Shown here: one piece after another, positions 10,206 through 19,050 of the stretch
Numbering within the stretch: position 1 is the stretch's first letter
Layout: each line of letters starts with the position of its first letter
DNA from: Pyrinomonadaceae bacterium MAG19_C2-C3
GTDB taxonomy: Bacteria > Acidobacteriota > Blastocatellia > Pyrinomonadales > Pyrinomonadaceae
Assembly: GCA_024330265.1 (NCBI GenBank)
Contig: JANDLT010000044.1
Span: forward strand, 1 to 40,028
Direction of reading: 5' to 3'
Length of the DNA stretch: 40,028 bases
Translations under genes and position numbers: made by a program
Notes under the pieces: model-generated
What the model was told of the DNA's origin: nothing
Seen by the model: the letters and a program-made list of their open reading frames with translations, nothing else
Databases searched by the model: none

Positions 10206-11209
10206 TTCTGCCTCTCGCCATTTGCCATAATACTTTTGAACTCGTCGCCCTGTTCGGCAATGCGCTTGCGTGCTTCCATCGCGGCGGCGTTCACACCTTC
10301 AAATACCGGGACACCTAACTCGCGCAACCTTGCGCCTTCTTCCGTCTCGGCTATTTCGCCGCCGATAATCAATTCGTTTGCCGGAACATCACCGCTCTCG
10401 ACGCGCTTGATTAAACGCGCGACCGTGAATGTGCGGGCATCCTCGTCATGCTCGAAACAGTTCTGGATTTTCGATGAATGCGCGTTCGTCACACGCAACA
10501 CGATTGAGGCGGGCGAGAAATCATAGGCAAACCGTGCATGGTTTCCGGCGACTTGCGGCGGGTCAACGACGGCATCAATTAAGTGTCCGATGTTTTGCTT
10601 AGCAACCACATCGCTCAAGTTCAAGCCGAACGAGTATTGATACTCCGTCGTGTGCATCTCAGCGTTGTAGAGCGACAGCTTGCCCTTCACTTTCTCGCCG
10701 CTAACCGCGTTGAATGAAAGTTCTCCGCGATATGGACGCAATGAAACGGCGCGACCAATAGCCAGCGGGCTTGGGCGTTTCGTTGTCACGCCCTTTGCTT
10801 TTGGCTTCTTCGCGCTTTTTGCCGCCGGTGCTTGTTCGCCTGTCGCCAATTCTGTTGCTGCATCTGTGGCTTCATCTTCGCTCTCCTTCTGTGCGGCGGC
10901 GGCGTCCATGAAACCCATTAAGTCGTCGTCAATACAGTCGTTGCCGTTCGCCGTCCAGTTCGTGCGTTTCTCGTCGGCGTAAAGAAGTTTGCCTGCGCCC
11001 GCGTCGTATTCGCGGTTGACGTTCAAGCCTTCGAGTTGGAAGCGGTAACGAATCGCAAAGCGTATGGACTCCGCCGAAACGCTCGTGTGCAAATCATCTT
11101 GATGGAAAACCTTTTGCAGCGTCGTCGTGTTGCCGATGTTGTCGCCGCGATTATTCGCCGCGACCGCTTCGCCCGTGAGAATCGTGCCGTAAAGATAGTG
11201 TGTTGCCAT
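10202..11209 (-). CDS. cas7: Cas7 (Cst2/DevR family), Cascade backbone
   Basis: Cas7 coats the crRNA spacer in repeated copies. The 335-residue product begins MATHYLYGTILTGEAVAANN, followed by GDNIGNTTTLQKVF and SVSAESIRFAIR, which I recognise as the DevR/Cst2-type Cas7 signature. A charged, Lys/Ala-rich stretch in the middle (AAKSAKKPKAKG, around residue 135) is probably a flexible loop. The ATG at 11209 is chosen over a long upstream extension because homology starts there and AAGGAG lies upstream, inside the end of cas8. Only 4 bases separate it from the cas8 stop, and its own stop overlaps the cas5 start. Confidence 0.93.
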   Translation of the reverse strand: MATHYLYGTILTGEAVAANNRGDNIGNTTTLQKVFHQDDLHTSVSAESIRFAIRYRFQLEGLNVNREYDAGAGKLLYADEKRTNWTANGNDCIDDDLMGFMDAAAAQKESEDEATDAATELATGEQAPAAKSAKKPKAKGVTTKRPSPLAIGRAVSLRPYRGELSFNAVSGEKVKGKLSLYNAEMHTTEYQYSFGLNLSDVVAKQNIGHLIDAVVDPPQVAGNHARFAYDFSPASIVLRVTNAHSSKIQNCFEHDEDARTFTVARLIKRVESGDVPANELIIGGEIAETEEGARLRELGVPVFEGVNAAAMEARKRIAEQGDEFKSIMANGERQK

Positions 11210-11213
11210 TGTC

Positions 11214-12743
11214 TTAGTTTTCTCCTTGTGAGTTTGATTTCGCGGTGTCGCTCGCATATGAAACAAGCGCGAACAAACATAAATTTTGGAAGCGTTCAAA
11301 GTTGCGCGGGTTGAAAATAAAGTCGCGTATGCGCGTCGCTTCGTCACGCATCGCGCCGAGCGAATTGCCTTTCGTCGCGTCGGCACAGAAGCGCAGAAAC
11401 CATCCGGCTAAAGCGTCCGCCGTCTTCGCGCGCAAGATGGCGTTACGCATCTTCTCGCGTTCGACTTCGAGCAATCTGTCAACAAATAATCCGTCGCGGT
11501 TAGCGCGTTCATATAATCCGCGCATAGTCATTTTCCACGCATCCTGAAAGGCGCGAATGATGGCTTTGTCGTCCGCGTCCTTAACTGCATCTTTCATCTT
11601 GTTCAATCCTCCTTGCGCGTAGCGCATGTATCCAAAATCTTTTTTCTCGCTGACCAACGATTTGAAGTTCGCACACCAATGTCTTTCCGCCGCGAGGTTG
11701 GCGGCGATGAGTTCAGGCACGGGACTCGCCGGAATCGCATACCCGTCGCCCTTCTTACTCTTAACAATCTTGCTGTTGCCGAGATAACCCTGCGCCGCGC
11801 GATAGATATTCAATTCGTCGTAGTCGCTTTTGAGTTTCACGCTCATACTGCGATTGACTTGGTTGGCATCCCACGCGACTTTGCCCATCGCAATCGCAAG
11901 GCATCCGGCGATGCTTCGTTCGCTGCTGATGTCTGCGGCTTGCATATCAATCAAAAAACGCAACGCCGCTTCTTCCGCGCCGCCGACGACGCGCCCAAGA
12001 TACGAATTACTGAATCGCTGCACGCTTTGGTCACGGTTGGCGGTGCGCTTGAGAGCCTTTGAGAAAGCGATAAGGTCAATTACGTCCGGCACAATCACGC
12101 AACTTTGCGCCTTCTCACCATAGGTACGCGGGCGCAGCAGAAAAACGGGACAGCCGACCATCAGGAACATGAGCAAGATAACTTCATCGGCAGCAGCTTG
12201 AAGTTCGAGCGCACCGCTCGTCGCACCCGGAACGATTGATTGCGGAATCGAAGCGATGACGGGCAGCTTACCTTTCAGCTTGGTTTCGAGAAGCCCTGTA
12301 CCTTGCGCTTTCTGGTGCGCGTAAGAGTCAATCGCTTTGTAAGTGAAAATCACTCCGGCATCATCGTCAGCCGTTTTGAGCGTCATCTTGCGCGGCTCTT
12401 TTTCGCCGGGACGCATCTTCGGATGTTGAAGAAATGTTCCCGTGATTCCGTTGTGAATCGCTAACCGCAAATCATCCGTTCCTGCTTCTAATCCTTGACC
12501 GGGCAAGTCAATCATCTTGTCTTTCGTGAGTTTGAACGATGCAGCAAGAACGCGGCGCACGGCTTCTTGGTCGGCGAGTTCATCTTTCCATGCGAGACAC
12601 ACGCGGTCTTTGGTGACTTCCGCCTCGATGCCTTCGGGCTTCGCTTCACCCCACGCGCGAATTGTCGCGGCGAGTCCGCCAAGTGCGGCGCGGTGATAAA
12701 TCGTGTAGTTTGGATTTGTGAGTTGAAAGTTTAGTTCCGCCAC
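11214..12743 (-). CDS. cas8: Cas8 large subunit (MYXAN type, Cmx8/DevT-like)
   Basis: The 509-residue product occupies the large-subunit position between cas3 and cas7, the place of devT in M. xanthus. It opens with MAELNFQLTNPNYTIYHRAALGGLAATIRAW, typical in style of the Cas8a1/Cmx8 N-terminus (a beta strand followed by the H-x-AGL-GL helix). I see no catalytic motif and no CxxC zinc pairs. Large subunits of this kind recognise the PAM and recruit Cas3. The start codon is GTG, and the first 13 bases overlap the cas3 end. Family assignment rests on the N-terminal pattern and strong operon context; sequence divergence in this family is high. Confidence 0.85.
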   Translation of the reverse strand: MAELNFQLTNPNYTIYHRAALGGLAATIRAWGEAKPEGIEAEVTKDRVCLAWKDELADQEAVRRVLAASFKLTKDKMIDLPGQGLEAGTDDLRLAIHNGITGTFLQHPKMRPGEKEPRKMTLKTADDDAGVIFTYKAIDSYAHQKAQGTGLLETKLKGKLPVIASIPQSIVPGATSGALELQAAADEVILLMFLMVGCPVFLLRPRTYGEKAQSCVIVPDVIDLIAFSKALKRTANRDQSVQRFSNSYLGRVVGGAEEAALRFLIDMQAADISSERSIAGCLAIAMGKVAWDANQVNRSMSVKLKSDYDELNIYRAAQGYLGNSKIVKSKKGDGYAIPASPVPELIAANLAAERHWCANFKSLVSEKKDFGYMRYAQGGLNKMKDAVKDADDKAIIRAFQDAWKMTMRGLYERANRDGLFVDRLLEVEREKMRNAILRAKTADALAGWFLRFCADATKGNSLGAMRDEATRIRDFIFNPRNFERFQNLCLFALVSYASDTAKSNSQGEN

Positions 12744-15196
12744 TTAGCACCTGTCCCTTCTCCGGTCGCCTCGTCGTAGTCGTAAGCAACTCTGTCGGTC
12801 GGCGCGACGCGCACCGTGCCGACGCGCTCCCACTTCATCACTTCATCTTTAATCGGTATTGCCACTTCGTAACGTCGCATCCAATCAGCCGTCGGTTTGC
12901 CTTGCCTATCGCGTTCCGTACATTTCGCTAAATCCGCTTCGAGAACGACGCTTACCGTATAACCCTCATCGCGTGTCAACGCGGGACGTGTGCGCCACAG
13001 ACCGGAGAAGAAGACGGCTTCTTTCTCCGCCCGCGCGATGTCAAACTCATCAGCTTCATTAAGTTTGCTGAATGCTTCCGACAAATCACGCTGACTTGCC
13101 GTCGGCTTACATTCTTGCAGAAAACCCAGCCAACGCGCGGCTAATTCCATTTCGTGTTTTTCGTAAGGCATTTCGACTTTTGGCTCATCAGGTGGCAGAG
13201 CGCAAATAAGCGCGGGCTTCGGGTCTTGAGGTTTGTCGGGCGTCGCGCGACGGTTGAGTCGCCCCATACGTTGAATCAGCGAAGGCACGGGCGCAAGGTC
13301 TGTCACAAGCAAGTCAGCCGATAGGTCAAGCGACATTTCCGCGACTTGCGTAGCGACGAGAATCGCGGGAACTTTCAATTCGGGAACTGTCGGTTGTTTG
13401 AAGCGGTCAATCACACGGCGATGACGAAGCGCGCGGTCTTTGTATCGCAGACGAGAGTGATAGACGTTAATCGCATCTCGACTCAACTTGTCCGCGTAGC
13501 GTTCACGACATTGACGATAAACCTCATTCGCCCATTCGACGCGATTACGCACCCACAAAACTTTCTCCCCACGCGCGACACATTCATCAACCGCGCACCA
13601 CATGTCACCACCAGTCGGGTACGACTCAAGGCGATAACGTTCGAGCGTTTCAAATTCAACGGGACCCGCGATTGGCTCTAAATCGGGGAACACGCTCTTG
13701 AGTGCCGCGAGGCGTTCATCGGGAAGTGAAGCCGTCATCAGCAAAACCGGAAGACGCGGAAAGTTTTTCAAGAAGACGAGCAAGTGTCCGAACATGCGTT
13801 CGTCAAACGCATGGATTTCGTCAAAGACAATCGCGCTGCTCATAATCGCGGGCAAGCTGTACACCGCTTTACGCGCGTTCGACATCAAGCCAAGCACCGT
13901 GTCGGCAGTCGTCACGATAAGCGGCGTGCTCCACAACGCGAGCGACTCTATTTTGTCTTGCGCGGCATTGAGCGCGGCGCGTGCGGGATTGCCTGTGTCT
14001 TCGTCGTCCGCTTCTTCTTGCGCCGATGTTTCCGCCATCATCTGTAAGTCAACGCTGGAACGTGAATGCGTCAGACTCACATCATCAATGCCGGATTCCA
14101 ATGCGTAATCCTTGAAATGTTCAGTGGTCGTTCCCGTCGTCGGCAAGCAGAAAAACAATCGGAAGTTCGTGCGCCCCTCTGCCGCAACCCGCGCGCACCA
14201 CTCACGCGCCCACATGTAAGCCGCGAGGCTTTTGCCCGAACCGCAACCCGCTTGCGCCAAAGTTAAATGGGACGTGGATTCAGCAACCTGATTTTGAAAA
14301 CCACGCACAATAAAATCAGGCGGTAAGCTGTCGTCGCTATGTGATAAGTGTTCAATCTCTGACCGCTCCCACGCCCAACGGCTAATCAGCTTTGTTAAAT
14401 CTGTTGTTTGTAAGCTGACGCTCGTGACGCTATCTGCGACGAACTTCGCCAGTGAGTAGTCGCTTGCCGATTGCTTCCGTGCGGCAACCGCACTCGCCGC
14501 GACATCGGCGGCGATGCCAAATCCTTTGACAAGCGCAAGCAAACGCCGCTCATGCGTGTCGGAAAACTGCGCTTCGCAATCTTCAAATTCGTCGAACAAA
14601 TCGCGCAAGGATTCGACCGCCGCGATGTCAGATGATTCGCGCCCGTCGTATGCGATGGTCAAATCAGTTTCAAGTGGCGGCGGCGCATCAAGTCCTAAAT
14701 GCTCGCCCATTTCTTTGAGTATGGCGGCGAAATCTTCATGCTTGATGTGAACTGTTAGAACGGGTGATTGCTTAGGCACAGTTCTCAAATCAAATTTGCG
14801 ATGGTGTCCCGCCGCGCCCCACACAGACAAAGTTAAAACATGCGAGAGCGGCGTGAGCCATTGACGAAAGCGCGCATCTTGCCAGACGAGCAACGCGGAA
14901 ATAGTTTCATGCCTCAAGAGTTGCTGAATCTCCGGCACATGCGAAACCATCTCCTGATAGTGACTGCTCGCTTTGCCTAAATCCTGCGTCCACCCGTTCG
15001 CAAGCAAAGCCAACCGGAATCGCTCAAAGTCGCTTTCATCAAGTTCCGCGTTGGCGAGTGCGACGTGACCGACGGCTTTTGCGAGAGCTTCACATGCCGC
15101 CGCCACGTCTCGCGTATGTTGCGTCAATAAAGCATAAGCGGGTGGCGCGTTCGGATGTGCTTTGCGGTCGTATGACTTGGCAAGTAAATACTTCAT
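12731..15196 (-). CDS. cas3: Cas3 helicase-nuclease (HD plus SF2 helicase)
   Basis: Cas3 unwinds and degrades target DNA after Cascade binding. The 821-residue protein has an N-terminal HD domain (about 1-240): His27 (TQHTRD), Gln71-Asp72 (WTQDLGKA), His96 (LRHET), His131-His132 (AGHHRK) and Asp231. The helicase follows: Walker A GCGSGKS at 317-323, DEIH box 459-462, motif III TAS at 488-490, and motif VI QRMGRLNR from 642. The helicase looks intact. The HD dyad His, however, is Gln71 (codon CAG, one base from His), which may weaken or abolish metal binding; see findings. The start overlaps the cas6 stop as ATGA and its end overlaps cas8, so it is embedded in the operon. The length is normal for a fused Cas3. 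Confidence 0.95.
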   Translation of the reverse strand: MKYLLAKSYDRKAHPNAPPAYALLTQHTRDVAAACEALAKAVGHVALANAELDESDFERFRLALLANGWTQDLGKASSHYQEMVSHVPEIQQLLRHETISALLVWQDARFRQWLTPLSHVLTLSVWGAAGHHRKFDLRTVPKQSPVLTVHIKHEDFAAILKEMGEHLGLDAPPPLETDLTIAYDGRESSDIAAVESLRDLFDEFEDCEAQFSDTHERRLLALVKGFGIAADVAASAVAARKQSASDYSLAKFVADSVTSVSLQTTDLTKLISRWAWERSEIEHLSHSDDSLPPDFIVRGFQNQVAESTSHLTLAQAGCGSGKSLAAYMWAREWCARVAAEGRTNFRLFFCLPTTGTTTEHFKDYALESGIDDVSLTHSRSSVDLQMMAETSAQEEADDEDTGNPARAALNAAQDKIESLALWSTPLIVTTADTVLGLMSNARKAVYSLPAIMSSAIVFDEIHAFDERMFGHLLVFLKNFPRLPVLLMTASLPDERLAALKSVFPDLEPIAGPVEFETLERYRLESYPTGGDMWCAVDECVARGEKVLWVRNRVEWANEVYRQCRERYADKLSRDAINVYHSRLRYKDRALRHRRVIDRFKQPTVPELKVPAILVATQVAEMSLDLSADLLVTDLAPVPSLIQRMGRLNRRATPDKPQDPKPALICALPPDEPKVEMPYEKHEMELAARWLGFLQECKPTASQRDLSEAFSKLNEADEFDIARAEKEAVFFSGLWRTRPALTRDEGYTVSVVLEADLAKCTERDRQGKPTADWMRRYEVAIPIKDEVMKWERVGTVRVAPTDRVAYDYDEATGEGTGAKWRN

Positions 15197-15891
15197 ATAG
15201 GCTTCTCCATTGTCTGCTTACTCGCAATCGGATTAAACAACCCGCAGCCCATCACGCGGCGTCCGCCGATGCCGTGTGCTTGAAGGTTGAGAGAAGCGTT
15301 TTCGCTCAAGTCGTGGGCGGCAACGGAGAAGCCGACGATGGTTGTGCTTTTGATTTTCAGGATGCGGCGGCGGAAATGGTGTTGTTCGTCCGTCGGCATC
15401 TCAAGGGTTGCCGTGATGCCGAGTTCTTCGATTTGTCGTTGTGCCGCTTCGAGAAAAGGTTCGGGTTCGGTGAACTTCTTGATGGTGACGAAGCGCGCGT
15501 AGAGGGAAGCGGCGGGCGTGAGTGGGTGCGCGATGGGGATGCCGAGCGTGATGGGGTGTCCGCCGATGTCGAGTCTTTGTCCGGCAAGTGGCAGGACTGC
15601 GCCGAAGTGGTCGGCGGGTAAGCGCAGTTTGAGCGCGGCATTGCGGTTGGGAAGGGCGATGATGCCTTGTCCCCACGCGATGCCGCTGATGAGTTCAATG
15701 CCAAGCCAGCGTGTTTCGTGAAGCGCGGGCAGTTTGCGTGCGAGTGCGCCGTAGAGGGCATAGCCGTGGTCGGCGGGCAATGTCCGCCCGCTCACAGGGA
15801 AGCGCACGATGATGTGCGGCGGTGCGCTCTGTTGCGAGGTGGAATCTGCGCGGTCGTTATAAGTTGTTTCGGAGAATGCTTCACGGGGCAT
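15193..15891 (-). CDS. cas6: Cas6 pre-crRNA endoribonuclease (MYXAN/Cmx6 type)
   Basis: Cas6 cuts the array transcript at each repeat. After about 25 divergent residues the 232-residue protein reads VRFPVSGRTLPADHGYALYG, then ALARKLPALHE and WLGIELISG, a pattern I know from the MYXAN-type Cas6 family (Cmx6). His42 of ADHGY is a candidate catalytic residue. A Gly/Arg-rich loop near the C-terminus (GIGGRRVMGCGLF) matches the RNA-binding G-loop of Cas6 proteins. The ATG at 15891 has AAGGA upstream and was chosen because the longer reading frame extends into the regulator gene. It follows the WYL gene by 56 bases and overlaps cas3. The expected substrate is the GAAA-loop hairpin of the repeat. 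Confidence 0.9.
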   Translation of the reverse strand: MPREAFSETTYNDRADSTSQQSAPPHIIVRFPVSGRTLPADHGYALYGALARKLPALHETRWLGIELISGIAWGQGIIALPNRNAALKLRLPADHFGAVLPLAGQRLDIGGHPITLGIPIAHPLTPAASLYARFVTIKKFTEPEPFLEAAQRQIEELGITATLEMPTDEQHHFRRRILKIKSTTIVGFSVAAHDLSENASLNLQAHGIGGRRVMGCGLFNPIASKQTMEKPI

Positions 15892-15947
15892 GGCTATTTG
15901 TCCTTGTGTGAGTGTGACTTGCGGGCAGTTTGATTCGGTCGGAGATT

Positions 15948-16961
15948 TTAACCTGCGATGTGGTCTTTCAACGCGAGTGTGAGCCGTTCGCGCACGATTT
16001 TCTTTAAGGCTGGCGGCTTCTCGACGCGGGCGTGTCCGGCATACGCAAGGCAGAAGCGGGCGACGGCTTCCAAGCCGTTCGTGCCGACGGGGAAGGAGAG
16101 GCGAAGGCTGCCGTCCGGCAATTCTTCGCGTGCTTCTTCCGTGTGGAACAAATGCCGCTCGCGCATCCATCGGGATTGATAAGCGTCGAAGACGATAGAG
16201 ACTTTGGTCAATTTGCCGCCGCGCATCATCGAGAAGCCGCGCTTTAAGTAATCGTCTTTGTTCCATTTGGCGGGCGGCTCGAAGTAATCATCAGTCAAGC
16301 GCAGGTTGGTGATGCGCCCGATGTGGAAGTCGCGCATCTGATGGCTTAGGTGGTCAAACGAAATGGCGTACCAATCACCGGCGAAGTTATGCAACAACAG
16401 CACGTCGGCGGCACGATGCGTGTTTGCGCCGCGATGTTGCGAATAATAATCAAACTCTACGGTGCGGCGTTCTCCGGCTGCACACGCCAAAGTTTTCAGT
16501 GTTTCGGGTTCGACTGTGGTGTGAGGCGCGGATTGAAAGGTCAGCGCGTCACCGAGATTGGAGAGGTTGACGGATACCTGTTCAGGCAAATACGCGGCAA
16601 GTTTGGCAAGGCTCGAACGTAGCAACACGGCTTCGGAAGTTTGCCCGATGCTTTTCAGCGCGTGTTCGGCGGTGAAGAACGCCAGCAGTACGCCTTCGGT
16701 GAGTTGCACGGGTGGCATCTCCCATCCCGTCTCGCTGTAATAGAAACCACGCTTCGCGCGGTCGTACTTGAGCGGTGCTTTGAGAGCGTCGCGCATCTCG
16801 CGCAAATCGCGCTTTACCGTCCGCACATTGCGTTCGAGCAACTCGGCAAGTCTTTCAACGGACGGATAGCTGCCGTTGCCTACTTCATTATGAATACGTA
16901 GCAATCGCTCAAGCGCGCGTGTATGTACGCGGTGCGGTGATGAATTGTGATAAGGCTTCAT
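15948..16961 (-). CDS. WYL-domain transcriptional regulator of the cas operon
   Basis: A 337-residue protein with an N-terminal helix-turn-helix (SVERLAELLERNVRTVKRDL, about residues 36-55), followed by the WYL region with DWYAISFDHLSH and RDFHIGRITNLRLT. WYL proteins often sit next to CRISPR and other defence genes and act as ligand-responsive regulators binding nucleic acids or nucleotides. It is the first gene of the cas cluster, 56 bases before cas6, in the same orientation, so it probably controls its own operon. The ATG at 16961 is the first plausible start; no strong ribosome site is visible. The link to cas control is inferred from position. Confidence 0.85.
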   Translation of the reverse strand: MKPYHNSSPHRVHTRALERLLRIHNEVGNGSYPSVERLAELLERNVRTVKRDLREMRDALKAPLKYDRAKRGFYYSETGWEMPPVQLTEGVLLAFFTAEHALKSIGQTSEAVLLRSSLAKLAAYLPEQVSVNLSNLGDALTFQSAPHTTVEPETLKTLACAAGERRTVEFDYYSQHRGANTHRAADVLLLHNFAGDWYAISFDHLSHQMRDFHIGRITNLRLTDDYFEPPAKWNKDDYLKRGFSMMRGGKLTKVSIVFDAYQSRWMRERHLFHTEEAREELPDGSLRLSFPVGTNGLEAVARFCLAYAGHARVEKPPALKKIVRERLTLALKDHIAG

Positions 16962-17208
16962 TAGAGCAGTGAGGATACTCTATCGTGAGTGACAAGCAGT
17001 GTCCCTGAAAAGTCTAGGGCGCAAGTATTGCCGACTTATGTTTCCGGCACAAAAACTTTTTCTACCTCACCGCGTCATTGATGAAAAGGTCAACTGCTTT
17101 TCGTTCTTGTCCATCATTACAGACGCGGTGGGTCGAAGTTGCCAGACTGAGGCGGTCTAAATTATTTGTAAAGCTGTTTATCAAACGGCAAGGTTTAATT
17201 TCTAAGCG
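16962..17208 (-). promoter_or_regulatory. Probable promoter region of the cas operon
   Basis: This 247-bp gap lies upstream of the WYL gene and downstream of the uracil-glycosylase homologue. On the minus strand, shortly before the WYL start, there are two small palindromes, GACA-CTGCT-TGTC and ACTC-ACGATA-GAGT, that could be operator half-sites. No clear -35/-10 pair is visible. The promoter assignment rests only on position. Confidence 0.3.
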
Positions 17209-17829
17209 TCAATCTTTCAGCGAGTTGTATAAATCGCGCACCTTTTTCATGTCCTCCCAGACTTCGCGCTTTTTGGTCGGGTCGCGCAGGAGGTACGCGG
17301 GATTGAACATCGGCATCAGTTGCGCGCCGTTATAATTGTGAAACTCGCCGCGCATTTGCGTGATGCCTTTTTTGGAATTTAGCAGGGCTTTGGTCGGCGT
17401 GTTGCCCGACGCGATGATGATGCGCGGACGCACGACGGCGAGTTCGCGGTGCAGGTAAGGCGTGAAGAAAGATAGAACGGACGGGGTGATTTCATCGCCG
17501 GAGCAGACCATTTTAATCGCGTTCGTGATGTACAAACTTTCGCGCGTGAGGTTAATCGCGGCGAGTATGCGGTCAAGCAAATCGCCGGAAGGTCCTGTGA
17601 ATAGATGACCTGAATTGATGTCCGGCGGCGAAGGCGATTCACCGACGAGGGCGAGCTTGATGTTCGTTTCGCCTTCACCGAACATCAACGGACGGTCTTT
17701 GATTTCAGGGTACAAAGCAGCGCGTTCCGTCATCTCGCGGTTGATGTCGGCAAGCGTTTCGCGGCTCTCGATTAACGGCGCATCGTTGCCGAAAAGCGAT
17801 GATTGCTCCCTTTGTTCATCACTCATCAT
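17209..17829 (-). CDS. Divergent family-4-like uracil-DNA glycosylase paralogue
   Basis: The 206-residue protein is clearly related to the adjacent upstream glycosylase: they share GNT at the centre, then MRGEFHNYNG / VRGTFRDYKG and PAYLLRDP followed by KKRE-WEDMK. Key residues have changed. The N-terminal CxxC pair is absent, only one cysteine remains (Cys109), and the catalytic-motif HPAYLL reads NPAYLL (Asn176). Motif A is GESPSPPDINSGHLF rather than GEAPG-x-DED. It therefore probably lacks the 4Fe-4S cluster and may be inactive on uracil or have another specificity. It starts 13 bases after the upstream gene and is likely co-transcribed. Two adjacent ATG codons are possible starts. The fold assignment is firm; the activity is not. 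Confidence 0.8.
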   Translation of the reverse strand: MMSDEQREQSSLFGNDAPLIESRETLADINREMTERAALYPEIKDRPLMFGEGETNIKLALVGESPSPPDINSGHLFTGPSGDLLDRILAAINLTRESLYITNAIKMVCSGDEITPSVLSFFTPYLHRELAVVRPRIIIASGNTPTKALLNSKKGITQMRGEFHNYNGAQLMPMFNPAYLLRDPTKKREVWEDMKKVRDLYNSLKD

Positions 17830-17842
17830 TTATCACTCATCA

Positions 17843-19009
17843 TTACTTTGCGTCGCGTTGTTCGAGTCCGAGTTCGGTTTGGGCTTGGGCTTCGGGTTGT
17901 TGTGTTTGGCGCGGGTTTTTCTGTAAGTAGGCACGCACGGTCTTCATGTCTTCCCACGTTTCGCGTTTCTTCGACGGGTCACGCAGAAGATATGCGGGGT
18001 GAAATGTCGGCATGACTTTGACGCCTTTGTAGTCGCGGAACGTGCCGCGCACTTTCGTTATACCTTCTTTCGTGTCGAGCAAATTGTGAAGCGCGGTGTT
18101 GCCCAAGACGACGACGACATCGGGTTGGACGATGGCGATTTCGCGCATCAGAAACGGCTTGCATGTTTTGGCTTCATCACTTGTCGGTGTGCGATTTTGC
18201 GGCGGGCGACAGCGATTGACATTGCCTATGAAAACGTCTTCGCGCTTCATGCCGATGGCTTCGATGATTTTGTTAAGAAGCTGTCCGGCGCGCCCGACAA
18301 AGGGATGACCGGAAGCGTCTTCATCCGCGCCCGGTGCTTCACCGACGAACATTAAACGCGCGCGTGTGTTGCCTTCGCTGTGAACGACTTGGGTGCGTCC
18401 GGCATAGAGCGGGCAGCGCGTGCAGTCGCCTATGTCGCGGCGTATGTCTTCGAGCGTTTCATCCGTGCGCGGCAGACTGTCCGTGTCGGCGGGCTTGATT
18501 TCACCGAAAAGGGTTTCTTGCGGCGGTGGTTTTACATTGTTCGTTTGACCCTGATTGTTCTTGGTTGGCATGACGGTGTTTCCAGATTGAATTGATGATG
18601 GCGAAGTTGATGGTGAAGCGCGCGGTGCTTCGGGAACAGCGACCCGTGTATCTCGGTCACGCATCGCGGGCGGAGCGGGCAGCGATGATAGTGATGGCGA
18701 TGATGGCAATGATGATGATGGAGATAATGGTGATGACGGAGAAGGCGGCGATGGTAATGACGCACGGCGCGCGGCTTCGTTGGCGTTGCGGGTGAGCGAC
18801 GGCGGCAGAGCGAGTTTTACCGCATCGGGTTTAAGTCGTTTATTGCGGGTTGAAGCCTGTTGAACTTTGTCATCAATCGGGATTTTAACTAGGGATAGAT
18901 TTTCCGTATTGACGAGCGAGACGCCGAGTTCGCGCAAGTATGTGACGTGTTCGGTCACGTCGCTGGCGAGCGATTGAAGTGCTTGTTTGAGGTCGGACGT
19001 GTCGGTCAT
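17843..19009 (-). CDS. Family 4 uracil-DNA glycosylase with long N-terminal extension
   Basis: Excises uracil from DNA at the start of base-excision repair. The catalytic domain occupies about residues 185-365 and has all expected elements: cluster cysteines 196 and 199 (CTRCPL), 267 and 283, motif A GEAPGADEDASG at 223-234, and the MPTFHPAYLL motif with His337. The N-terminal half is unusual: a predicted helical segment (1-35), then a Ser/Pro-rich low-complexity stretch (about 84-115) encoded by short GATGATGG-like repeats, and a disordered region ending in TLFGE. Such extensions are seen in bacterial family-4 enzymes and may bind partners. It is followed by the divergent paralogue 13 bases downstream. 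The start has no strong ribosome site. Confidence 0.9.
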   Translation of the reverse strand: MTDTSDLKQALQSLASDVTEHVTYLRELGVSLVNTENLSLVKIPIDDKVQQASTRNKRLKPDAVKLALPPSLTRNANEAARRASLPSPPSPSSPLSPSSSLPSSPSLSSLPAPPAMRDRDTRVAVPEAPRASPSTSPSSIQSGNTVMPTKNNQGQTNNVKPPPQETLFGEIKPADTDSLPRTDETLEDIRRDIGDCTRCPLYAGRTQVVHSEGNTRARLMFVGEAPGADEDASGHPFVGRAGQLLNKIIEAIGMKREDVFIGNVNRCRPPQNRTPTSDEAKTCKPFLMREIAIVQPDVVVVLGNTALHNLLDTKEGITKVRGTFRDYKGVKVMPTFHPAYLLRDPSKKRETWEDMKTVRAYLQKNPRQTQQPEAQAQTELGLEQRDAK

Positions 19010-19050
19010 CTCGTTGGTGTTGAGAGAGTGTTTGGGATTAGCCTCAGAGA

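Noticed and set aside
14395..14750. Small frames opposite cas3
   Set aside because: Shadows of a strongly supported gene on the other strand.
16962..17208. Integration scar or tRNA-like sequence at the edge of the CRISPR locus
   Set aside because: I looked for cloverleaf arms and for direct repeats matching the other side of the locus and found none.
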